Positions 54,701-64,000 of a stretch of DNA of 64,000 nt are shown here, in pieces. Each line of letters starts with the position of its first letter. Positions within the stretch are counted from its first letter, which is position 1. Source of the DNA: Anisakis pegreffii (Eukaryota > Nematoda > Chromadorea > Rhabditida > Anisakidae); NCBI GenBank assembly GCA_035041965.1, contig JAPYMA010002583.1, forward strand, positions 1 through 64,000, read 5' to 3'. The notes under the pieces were generated by a model. It made no database searches, had not been told where the DNA came from, and saw only the letters and a list, made by a program, of their open reading frames with translations. The translations under genes and the position numbers were made by a program.

Positions 54701-57700
54701 TCGAGAATTGCAAGCATTCAATCGCAAGAAGCGTACTCGTTTCCGTAGTGCAATTATAGCCATTTCCAGCAAATCCCGGTAGGCATTCGCAAATAAAAGA
54801 GCCTTCAACATTTCGACATTCGGCGTTCTTGTCGCAAACGTGTGGTTCACGGTAGCACTCGTTTACATCTTAAAGAAACAACAGCATATCTTCACTCAAC
54901 GAAAACCAGTTCAGTTTTAAATAAAGCTCGAATACATATGCAGACAGTGCAATATGAATGATATACTACTATGCTATTTAAAAAACGCTGGTAATTTTAA
55001 CTCAGCATAGAAAATATGTTATCACACCATTGCGATCGACTTTTCTCATAGCAAAGTATTTCACTTTACTGCATGAATGCGTCTTGTTTTTATAACAAGA
55101 GTCCCGAAGACTAGTAAACTTAAGAAGCTTAACAGGCTTCAGTACAACTCCAAATGACTGAAAATTTCGCCATCTGAGAGCATGTTTGACAATCTGTTCG
55201 ATCCAACTAGACAAGTCAAACCTGAACAGTTGAAACCGTCCCCAACGAATCCTTCTTTACACATACAAATGCCGGACAAGCACGTCGCATCCGGACTACA
55301 CTCTGTACAATCAATTGTGGAACGTCCTAGAATTGTCATAAATTATTCATTTCTTACAATGATGAACTCACAATGAACTCACAATCAAAGCTGTGCTCAC
55401 AAGTGAATTGCTTAGAAATACAAACTCATACAAATTATTTCTACTCTCTGAACAACCCGTTCATACTTAGATCAACTTCGTACCGAAACATCACCACATA
55501 CAGTTAAACTAACATAAAATGAAGAAGCTCATGTCCGTGCAACGTTATATTTCAAGAAATGTTCGCTAATCACTTCACGGTAATGGAATCAAAGTTTAAC
55601 ATCCTCAGATGTTCATTCTAAGTACGGTATAAAAATTATTAATTGTAAATGCACAACTATTCGATTTCTTATCTTCATCGTGATCAAACATCAAGTAGAT
55701 GCAGTATGAATCTAAATTATTCAAGAATCCATTATAATTCTAGTTCTGAGTGCTTTTATGTGAGTGTACTATTACTATTATATCATTTCGTCAAAGAAAC
55801 ATCAAAAACCAAATGACTAATATCAAACCCACACTACAATAACATCTTGTGCATGGATATTCAATGTTTATGGCCTAGATGAATTGTTTCGCAACAATGT
55901 TTCGAAACAAATAAATCTTTGAGTGGCTCATTTTGAAATATGCCAAAACGATGGTGCATTAATTCACCTAAGCCCACGAAAGTGCAATGTTTGCCGTTGC
56001 CTCGATAAGCAGCCTTACATTCGCATTCATATGAACCAATCGTATTTTTGCACCAAGCATTTCGATCACAATTAGCCGTATGCGTACGACATTCATCGAT
56101 ATCTGCAAATGAAACATCAATGATGCGTTTAAACGCGTGTAAACGAAGCACTTCCAGTTGAAATGCTCACGAAATGCTATTACTTATTCAGCGCAGTTGC
56201 TTGGCTCATGGACAGATAGATGTTCAGCTATTCGATGAGAAAAAAACAGCGAATTATGATCCTGTGCTTAGCACATCAAGTTAGCTCAAACAATTACACC
56301 TCAAATAATTTCCAACGTGAATGAAAATTTCTACATACCGATGCATTCACCATGAGCGTTTTTCTCGAAACCGTTCAAACATTCACAAGTATAATTGTAT
56401 TTGGAGTGCGATTTGCAGAACGATCGTCGCAGATCACAACGATCGCATGCTGAAAGATTAATTTCATGTGAACATCGCCATTCGCTTAATCTCTCGGATT
56501 CTGACTGATCGATGAACATTTTTACTCTGGACATGTTCCTGATGTGTTTATTAGGAAATGAATCCAGAAGTTTCGACTCGTTTCTCTCACTCCCTTATAA
56601 TTTTCAGTTCATTGCAGCAATCGCTAAGTTCCCTATCGAAGAACTCAATCAAATGCACACTTTCGTTGCAAAATAAATTGTACTCCGTCAAGGAAGCATT
56701 CCAAAGCTGTGAAGCTGTCAGAAATCACTCGGAATCATAAGCGAAATGAACGATCAGAAAATAAGATTGCGATAGACATCTCGATCGCCTCAACTATATT
56801 GACTATCAATATGGATTGTCTATCTAGATCAGTGGTTCTCATAGGGAATGAAATTATCCATTTTGGATAATTTGATTCTCCCATTTTCTGTATATCATTA
56901 GCTCGTCCCGTCCTAACAGGGTTTTCATTCGTTTTAACAGGATTTTCATTCTTTTTCTTGCTGTTGTAATCGCTCTCATAACTTTTATCACCAAAAGTGT
57001 TCTCTTCTGTTAAATTCTCATTCATTTCACTCAACAGCTAAAGCCAAATTCTCATTATATCAAATACACTCTATAACTGAACATTTGACTCTCGAACATT
57101 GTTGTGCAGTAATATTCGATTGTTGTATTGTTGATTTCGGCTGTCAACACTCGTCAACGTATCCAGTAAACAGTGTATGCTACAGAATGAGAAATTGATT
57201 CGAACTGTGAAATGAAACGAGACGAAGTGAATGATAAAAAGTCATGAAGAGAACGGTATTCGCATGTGATAGCTATGAGAGTGAATACAACACGTCTAAA
57301 AAGAATGAGAATCCATTTAAACAATATGAAGTGAGCGTGTCATATACAATAGCTTTTCATGCAATCATAATCGATTGCAACAATGACCAACACAACGTTC
57401 AAAGCCAGATCAACAAAATGGGTAATAGAGCACCCGAACGTGAGAACCACTGATCTAGATCAATGACATCACAAATCCCCTTCAATCCAAACGAATAAAA
57501 GTGATACCGATCTGAGGCGATAGCCGTTCGCCACAAACTTTTCTGCATTGATAGAGACTGTAAAAACGGTTATCGTTCCCACCGCAACCGTAATAAAAGA
57601 ACTTATCACATTGTCCGGTTGCCGCATCAAAGTGGTACCACCATTGGCCCCGTCGGTCATCGTCACAGTGACCTGGATCTGCGTCCAGCAAACACAAATC

Positions 57701-58914
57701 TGAACGGCAATTTCATATTGGCTCGTCTCAATTAATGATTCGAAGAGGCTGGATACTTTTGTAGCGTTTTCGAATAACACTGATCGAGTGGAAAGATGGA
57801 TAGATCTCAAAGGAACAAGGAAAGTGATATATGGTGCTACTAACAGTGGGGCATTTACTTGATTGAGCGATTTTTATTATTAATGAGTTGACTGAATGGT
57901 TTTTGTTTTAACGGAAAGAAGAAACGACTTGATTGTGCTGCGAGGAGTCTGTTCCGAGGAAGTTATAAACATAATCCGAATGGAAATCATTTACCGGGTA
58001 CGGCTACAGGATTATGCATTTTATAGATACACTGTTTCATACACTGCTGTTTAGAGTCGAAACGATTCCGACTGCCCAAACAACCACCATAATGGAACTC
58101 TTTACACTCCTCATCCATCTGATCCCAGAACCACTTTATCTATAATATTCAGTGACTGGTCGATGTTCTCGTGACCAGACGAGACGCCAGAAGAGCGCTT
58201 TCATTTCAAAACAACAAGGAAAATGCATATCATATGTTTCAGAATAATTTCCTATCTGAACATGTTCTGCTATGTTCAATATTTTATGGTGATAGGGAAA
58301 CTGTTTTGCAACTGTGCGATATTTCGAAAAAAAATTACTGTGGATTAAGATTCGGTGATAGTCAAAGCGAATTAAAATTACTTATCGTCTAGGAAAATGA
58401 ATGGCATTTGAGTGATGTCTAGTTCAGGTCTAGTTCTGTCTTGCTAACTACGGATTTGTTTCAAACTGATTCACAAGCAGGCTGCTGATCGCGATCGAAT
58501 ATTTCATCCAAGAAGTGAATAATGATTTGCTCATTTCTTAAAGAAATGATAGATCAAACAGAACAGAATGGATCAATGAACTGACCTGATAGTATTGGCA
58601 AGGTCCCGGATCAAGCGGTTCCATACAGCGGTCTTCCTCTGAAACATGGAAACCACAGCATTGTTTATGACAATGAAAGCGCTAACAATATTTATTATGT
58701 TCATAAAATGACAGTAATAATAACAGGATCAATGACAATAATACTAATGATTGTCACTAAGATTAAAACAGTAAAAATATCAACGAAAGTAAAAACAACG
58801 GTAATAGAATTAGCATTGAGGTGGCGACTTACCAGCTGATATTGAGATCACAAAAATTTCCAGAATAAGTAAGAATGGCTGAAAATTGCTGGAGGTGAAC
58901 GGTGACGATAACAT
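45791..58914 (-). CDS. mec-9: MEC-9-like secreted Kunitz/EGF extracellular-matrix protein
   Basis: Seventeen exons join in one frame (about 682 aa): 58914-58833, 58638-58586, 58139-57995, 57699-57508, 56449-56339, 56102-55968, 55326-55222, 54868-54737, 54338-54135, 51423-51373, 48729-48580, 48377-48286, 48051-47946, 47630-47568, 47241-47104, 46940-46815, 45954-45791. Order: signal peptide (hydrophobic LLILEIFVISISA, strong GTAAGT donor); Kunitz 1 and 2; EGF 1-4, including calcium-binding types starting DIDEC and DVNEC; Kunitz 3-5; a basic linker; EGF 5 and 6; a Lys/Glu-rich tail (KVKAKEREMKMMKKERQ). C. elegans MEC-9 combines Kunitz domains, EGF repeats and a Glu-rich region and is secreted by touch neurons, where it acts with MEC-1 and MEC-5 in the matrix over mechanosensory channels; I infer orthology from architecture. 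Introns are large (up to about 2.7 kb), and one holds a hAT MITE. The start is uncertain because the frame stays open upstream through another hydrophobic stretch; 58914 gives the best signal peptide. A papilin-like protein is an alternative, but no thrombospondin repeats are seen. Confidence 0.87.
48730..51372. other. Large intron of the MEC-9-like gene
   Basis: This 2.6-kb intron splits Kunitz domain 4 directly after its second cysteine region. I see no exon-like segments or recognisable repeat in it. Confidence 0.6.
51424..54134. other. Large intron of the MEC-9-like gene
   Basis: This 2.7-kb intron separates Kunitz domains 3 and 4. No supported exon, repeat or RNA gene was found in it. 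Confidence 0.6.
56822..56829. repeat. Left 8-bp target-site duplication of the MITE
   Basis: ATCTAGAT, identical to 57453-57460 on the other side of the element. The word is palindromic, as is usual for preferred hAT targets. Confidence 0.9.
56830..57452. mobile_element. Intact non-autonomous hAT (Charlie-type) MITE
   Basis: The element starts CAGTGGTTCTCA and ends TGAGAACCACTG, a perfect 12-bp terminal inverted repeat of the kind typical of hAT-Charlie transposons. It is flanked by the 8-bp direct repeat ATCTAGAT (56822-56829 and 57453-57460), which fits the hAT target consensus nTCTAGAn. Inside are imperfect subterminal inverted repeats of about 70 bp (56936-57009 against 57245-57314). At 623 bp it cannot encode a transposase. 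It lies in the intron between Kunitz 2 and EGF 1 of the MEC-9-like gene. Confidence 0.93.
57453..57460. repeat. Right 8-bp target-site duplication of the MITE
   Basis: ATCTAGAT directly after the terminal CACTG, pairing with 56822-56829. Confidence 0.9.
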
Positions 58915-61900
58915 GAGTGCGTGAATCGTCTGAATGGTGAAACAGAAGTGGAGAAAAGCTGCGATTCTGATCGACTGCTTGTATTGGTGTGGATGAGCAA
59001 TGAGGCTGATAGCAACAACAGGGATAAGAGTAGTAATAATGATAATGATAGTGATGAAGATAAAAGTGTGCAAATACATTCAAGGAATGCGTTGTTGATC
59101 TATCATTGAGAATAACATGCATTTGTGATGAGATGAACGAATCGAAACTGACGAATAAATTAATGTCGCCATGAATTCAGTGGCTATATACTGGCTATCC
59201 GATGTGGCATTTGTTTTCATGGTAGATATGGCAGAATGTATGGGATAAGATCCATTGAAGAGTTGATAATGGTATCACTGAATCTATCGTTTCATGTAAC
59301 TCAAATATTTATTACGTTCATTCTCCGTGCTCATCAGCAGTTGTTTAGGAATTCATTGAAGTATTCCTTATTGAAGAGTTTATTGGAGTGGTATAAAGAG
59401 AGAAAATGCATTCAATTAATTTATTATCATTATCGTGGACAGCAATATCTGTCTTATATCATCTCACATAAACAAATATCATTGGTTGAGGACTTTTCCG
59501 TGTGATTTCTCGGCGTTTTGCTGAGCGTCTCATTGCGCATATTCCTGAAATCTTTTCGAGGACTACTTTGAATCTGCTGATTTAATCCATGAAAAGAGTT
59601 CATTGTGCTTTACGACAATTTAAAAAAATGAAATAACATCGGCCTTCTTTAAAAAATGAAATAACACCAAGCCTTCTCGTAAAGTGCGTAAACGAGAACA
59701 TCGGAAGCGGTAATAACAAGATGCGTAGGCCTTTAAAAATGGAATTCTGATTTAACACAATATTTCTTCGTCCAAAAACTATTATCAGTGGGAAGTGGGT
59801 GGCTGACTTCCTTGGAAATAAACACTTTTGCAATAAACCAAGTGCTACATCTATGAAATTGAGTCGAACGATACAACGATGTTCTTAGATTGCGAAAGAT
59901 TCTGATCTATTCAAACAACATTGAAACATTGTCATGAAAGGCTACAGCTTAAGTCAGTTCAAATAAGTGATCTGTCGCCAATTTCCTTCGAATTAACCTC
60001 AATGTTGCCAACATTCTTAATACCTAATCAGTTTTGGCAAAGCATATTCTTCAGCACAGTGCTCCATTACCCCTACGATTGTCTGGCAGCCCGTCATTAC
60101 CCCATCTCCCACGATAATAATGAAGGAATTTCGTGACCCCTCAATTACCCTCTGACACCCCAAAATTACCCAAAAATAGGTAACTTCTCCCCCTTCCCAT
60201 AAGGGCATTCTTGGTCTAGCACAACTTCATTGTTCCATTTGTTTCTCGTTAATTAAAACGATTGCAACTATTGCAATGAAAACTGATCAACTTTGAGTGA
60301 TCAAATTTTAGAGCAAAACAGTATATTCGATCAAGCAAAAACACTCGTAAACAAGGACAGACAATACTGATACAATGGCGTTATCAATGACTTTAATGAT
60401 TCAAATTACGGTATATAAAAGAGTTTCGATATTATCAATTCATAAATGAACAATAAAAACATTTTAACATTAATTTCACAACTTTCTAGTGAAATCACAA
60501 TTCCAAACAGCCAGCAACTGAACTCCTCATATGATTCAAAAGTGCGTCTTGGGTGAACGCTGTCAAAGTTTACAATCAGCGCAGTTTCAGTTGTTGGCTG
60601 CTGGTCCCATGAGCACTATATGCAGCAACTAAATGGATAAGTAAGACAGATGTTTTTCAATAAAATAAATCGCTACACAATCCAGTTGACTTGTTCATTG
60701 TTTGTGCTGCTGAGTGCAAGCAGTAGTCATGCACTCACTGCTGCTCCCTCTCTTGATAATGATAGCATGATGCTGACTAATTATAGCATGAGTTAGGAAT
60801 TATGCACACCAGTCTTCTTGATCGTTGTTCGTCGTCACTTCCGTCAACATGCGTAGCGTGATTCAGTACGAACATTATTCCATGGACGCATGAATAATTG
60901 GATAGCACTATCGACGATAAAAAGAACATATTCATTCACATTCCTTGCATGAGATTGAATTAGTTTTTTTTGATTTGAAGAGAAAACAATAATTATGGTG
61001 AATCAATGCTCGCTAGTATGTCTGTCCGGATTCGAGAACAATTCAAGGATGTCGTATTGGAAATACATTAAGCATGGAATCAACACGAAATAATGCGTTA
61101 GTGATATGATTAGAATGTCAATATGATTATGATGGTAATGTGATCAGATCACTTAATGGCACTGTTATACGCCATTTATCATAGTGAGTCCAGCAAAATA
61201 TTCGTTATAGGCTCTCAAAGCTAATCATCTTTCAGCAATATCTATTCCCAATAACAATTAAATGGAACTATTTGTCAGCAATAATTTAGCAATTAATGTT
61301 CAATCCCTCAAGGATAATGCTCACTAATGTCATTGTGCACATCACATCCAATGGGATATTCTGCTTTGAGGAAAACTCCAGTACGACATGCCTGTTTGGA
61401 TACATGTTTAAACTCTTCAGAATCAACGTTCATCCCTTATCTCACTTACCTTACAATATATAAATGTGTCTCACGATCACTCAAACGGAATGTTGTCAAT
61501 CAGAGAGAATTTCATGAAAATAATCACTTCCCAACTGGAAATATTCAAAATGCCAATTTCCTTAAAATTATATACCTTTGACTAGTTTTTTCCTCAATTG
61601 TGCTTCCACCTGAGGCAAAATCACATTACGTCTTATGATGCAGTAGAGCAGAGCATAAAAACACAACAAACAAGAGAAACAAGAGGCATGCAAGTGAGTG
61701 AGTACTCAAAAAAAATCAAAATTGCTTCGAACATCATTCAAATAGGCAATACTACCGAACTGCTCGGGTTTGCCAACATATTCCATCACACAAAAGGAAC
61801 ATATGCACAGCGATTCCAACACATGAAGAAACTTCAAAAAAATGATGTTATGAAATTATCAAGTTGTTCACGCTCATACAAAATGATATTAATTGTTACG

Positions 61901-63346
61901 AAGAAGAAGGCATTTGACTAAGAGGCTGAGGAAGGCGTTTGAGGGCACTTATGACCATAAAAGTCCTTTCTTAGAGCAGAACTAATCAGATGCTTATCCT
62001 CGGGCTAATCCTCGGGCGATAAAGGATCTGCATCGAGATCAAATGTGTACATTTTGGTGGTTTGATGATATCGCTGAGTTTTAGGACATATTTTCACATT
62101 TGATCTTATATCTGAGCAACTCTACTTTATTCATCAACAAAATAGACAGTTTTCCCATGGAGCAAGCCTAAGGCTAATCTTCTTCTAGCTCAGAGACTGT
62201 TTTGTTTTATCAAATCAATTGCTATGTTCTTATCGATAAGTTTCGATTGCATGATTGGTTGAATTCAACAATTTATGTGCAGATGATGTTTGGACAGCAT
62301 CTCAAGTTCTTCTAACCTTATCAGTTGTATGTTCTGGTGCAAGTTGCGTAAACGAGGCATACTCAGATTGTTTTAAAGCAATTTTGTGTAAGATCTGAAC
62401 ACTTAAAACAGTTGTGCTTGGATTTGCGATGTGAACCGTACAATGTTTCGAAACGAATACAGAAACGCAGTGCCAGTTAAGTGCAATGATAACTTAGCGA
62501 TTAAGTGATTAAGTTGCATTTTATTGATCGTCTAGCTGCTTTATTTATCAATTTATTGATGTTGTTCGAACATATCAGTCGATATCAGCGTGAGGTTTTC
62601 TCTTAACATTTGTTTTCGATTTCTTGATTTCTCATTCAAACTTTTGATGCCATTTGCTCAGTAAATTTTGATTCATCACCATACAAGGTTTACGATCTCT
62701 TTTGTGTATAATTTTATCACACATGTGTCTTTATTTTGGCTATGTACTCTTCAAGTTGCAAACAACTTTGTTTGTTGGAAGATGACGTTATTTCAAGGTC
62801 ACTTTATCTTGTAAGAAATCTTATCTCGTTTAGAATCTATTTATTTTTTGCTCAAAAAACGATCGGCCACTTCACAAGTCAGCAGAACAATTACTCACGA
62901 TCACTAACGTACTAAAATACGTTCCGTCTCCTAACTTATTGAAACCATTGCTATGAAATTCATTTATCTTTTTACCGAATTGCATAATAACTGAATACAA
63001 ATTGATATTTTATGCTCGTTATTTGCATTTCTCAGTCATTAATTGTCGATGACTCGCTGTCATTTGATTCGTGTTATCTTATCATAATGTCGTTGACCTA
63101 GGCTCCTTGAGACCAATTCATCATTTACTATTAGGAGAGCATTTCAATGCGGCTTTATATATATTATACTATGCAAATTTTGTGATAAGCAACCATTTTC
63201 ATATGTTGTTCGATAGATTTGAGATGTATTCCTGAATTCACATTTCCCGAATTTTATGGTCACTGATGTTAATTTCATTCTCCTAGCAATAATCAACTTG
63301 TTTGCTTAGGAGAGCACTCTCCCAGAACGCAGAAAATTGTTCAACA
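58915..63346. other. Divergent intergenic region
   Basis: About 4.4 kb between the 5' ends of the MEC-9-like gene (-) and the GILT-like gene (+), so it should carry both promoters. Small ORFs (for example 61598-61921, + strand) have no recognisable features. Apart from the MITE-related fragment near 60060 I see nothing specific. Confidence 0.55.
60060..60205. mobile_element. Fragment related to the MITE end
   Basis: The segment with attacccaaaaataggtaactt and tctcccccttcccataaggg aligns with the diverged right end of the 31340-31909 copy (attacccaacatgggtaatt, tcaccccctatgag) and with the matching end of the intact copy. No clear terminal repeat pair or target duplication was found, so it may be a decayed copy or a cousin family. 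Confidence 0.5.
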
Positions 63347-63493
63347 ATGAAGATTCTACTCTGCATTGCGGCCTCAATCGTCGTCACCTATGCTGCTGAC
63401 ATCGACTGCAACGAAATTCCACCGTCTTTATGGTGCGTCAGTGATGAATTAGCGAATGAATGTGGCTTCAAATCGTTATGCGACAAATATTTA
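63347..63493 (+). CDS. First exon of a saposin-A/GILT-like secreted protein (partial)
   Basis: ATG at 63347 opens a signal peptide (MKILLCIAASIVVTYA), followed by a Cys pattern, CNEIPPSLWC and then CGFKSLC, that matches the short saposin-A-type domain at the start of invertebrate GILT (gamma-interferon-inducible lysosomal thiol reductase) proteins. The exon gives 49 residues and ends in phase 0 before GTAAGA. The rest, including any CXXC active site, lies beyond the window, so a prosaposin-like protein remains possible. The frame is open upstream to about 63302, but the signal peptide fits the 63347 start best. Confidence 0.62.
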
Positions 63494-63613
63494 GTAAGAT
63501 TCAATTTTACTCGGTAGCGGATTTCAATTTGAAATATGGACCGATCAGTCGATCGGTTTCATACAAAGTTGGAGGTTTTTATACGATCCTTTGTGAGTTT
63601 CAATATTTTAATG

Positions 63614-64000
63614 CAGCGGTTCTCACGTTCGGTTGCTCTATTGCCACTTTTCATGATCTGCCTTATACCACTGTGTTGCTTATTATTGCAATCGATTATG
63701 ATTACATGAAAAGCTATTGTATATGACACGCTCACTTCATATTGTTTAAATGGATTCTCATTCTTTTCAGACGTGTTGTATTCACTCTCATAGCTATCAC
63801 ATGCGAATACAGTTCTCTTCATGACTTTTTATCATTCACTTCGTCTCGTTTCATTTCACTGTTCGAATCAATTTCTCATTCTATAGCATACACTGTTTAC
63901 TGGATACGTTGACGAGTGTTGACAGCCGAAATCAACAATACAACAATCGAATATTATTGCACAACAATGTTCGAGAGTCAAATGTTCAATTATAGAGTGT
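63614..64000 (+). mobile_element. hAT-type MITE copy, cut by the window end
   Basis: It begins cagcggttctcacgttcgg, one mismatch from the intact terminus, and is closely similar to the reverse complement of the 56830-57452 copy up to the last base of the window. It lies in the first intron of the GILT-like gene. The right terminus and target duplication cannot be seen. Confidence 0.88.

Noticed and set aside
61598..61921. 107-aa ORF on the + strand
   Set aside because: No domain, no signal peptide and no splice partner. Compatible with chance in AT-rich DNA.

Overview
The window is eukaryotic nuclear DNA, most likely from a chromadorean nematode outside Caenorhabditis. It is AT-rich, with intron-dense genes, TTTCAG-type acceptors and microsatellites. 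Its gene families have well-known worm relatives (SUT-2, FSHR-1, LITE-1/GUR, MEC-9). The species cannot be fixed from sequence alone. Almost no gene is visible as a long ORF, so I rebuilt the models by hand from splice sites, reading phase and family motifs. I saw no CRISPR, rRNA, tRNA or prokaryotic feature.

Layout. 1-2924: degenerate tandem repeat array and AAT-rich simple sequence. 2925-9630 (-): 18-exon ZC3H14/SUT-2 homologue, a nuclear poly(A)-RNA-binding protein with an N-terminal PWI-like domain and five C-terminal CCCH fingers. 11170-15207 (-): FERRY3 (C12orf4) homologue, a subunit of the RAB5-effector FERRY complex. 18807-29290 (+): 20-exon glycoprotein-hormone-receptor-type LGR (FSHR-1-like). 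Two further exons up to 32184 may form an alternative C-terminal tail. 35206-43459 (+): gustatory-receptor-like seven-TM protein of the LITE-1/GUR/EGL-47 type. 45791-58914 (-): MEC-9-like secreted protein with signal peptide, five Kunitz domains, six EGF domains and a charged tail. 63347 onward (+): first exon of a saposin-A/GILT-like secreted protein, cut by the window end.

These are ordinary, independently regulated genes with no evident shared pathway. Two are RNA-linked (poly(A) binding; endosomal mRNA transport) and share an orientation, with about 1.4-1.5 kb between them. The other three complete or nearly complete genes concern cell-surface sensing or extracellular matrix.

The clearest structure beyond genes is a short non-autonomous hAT (Charlie-type) element family. 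An intact 623-bp copy at 56830-57452 has CAGTGGTTCTCA termini and an 8-bp target duplication. A truncated copy lies at 31340-31909, a third runs off the window at 63614, and a related fragment lies near 60060. Other points of note are loss of the E/DRY arginine in the LGR, a dibasic-rich hinge in the same receptor, two structural classes of Kunitz domain in the MEC-9-like protein, and two places where exon phases do not close (in FERRY3 and in the GUR gene). I found no convincing wholly new biological system.
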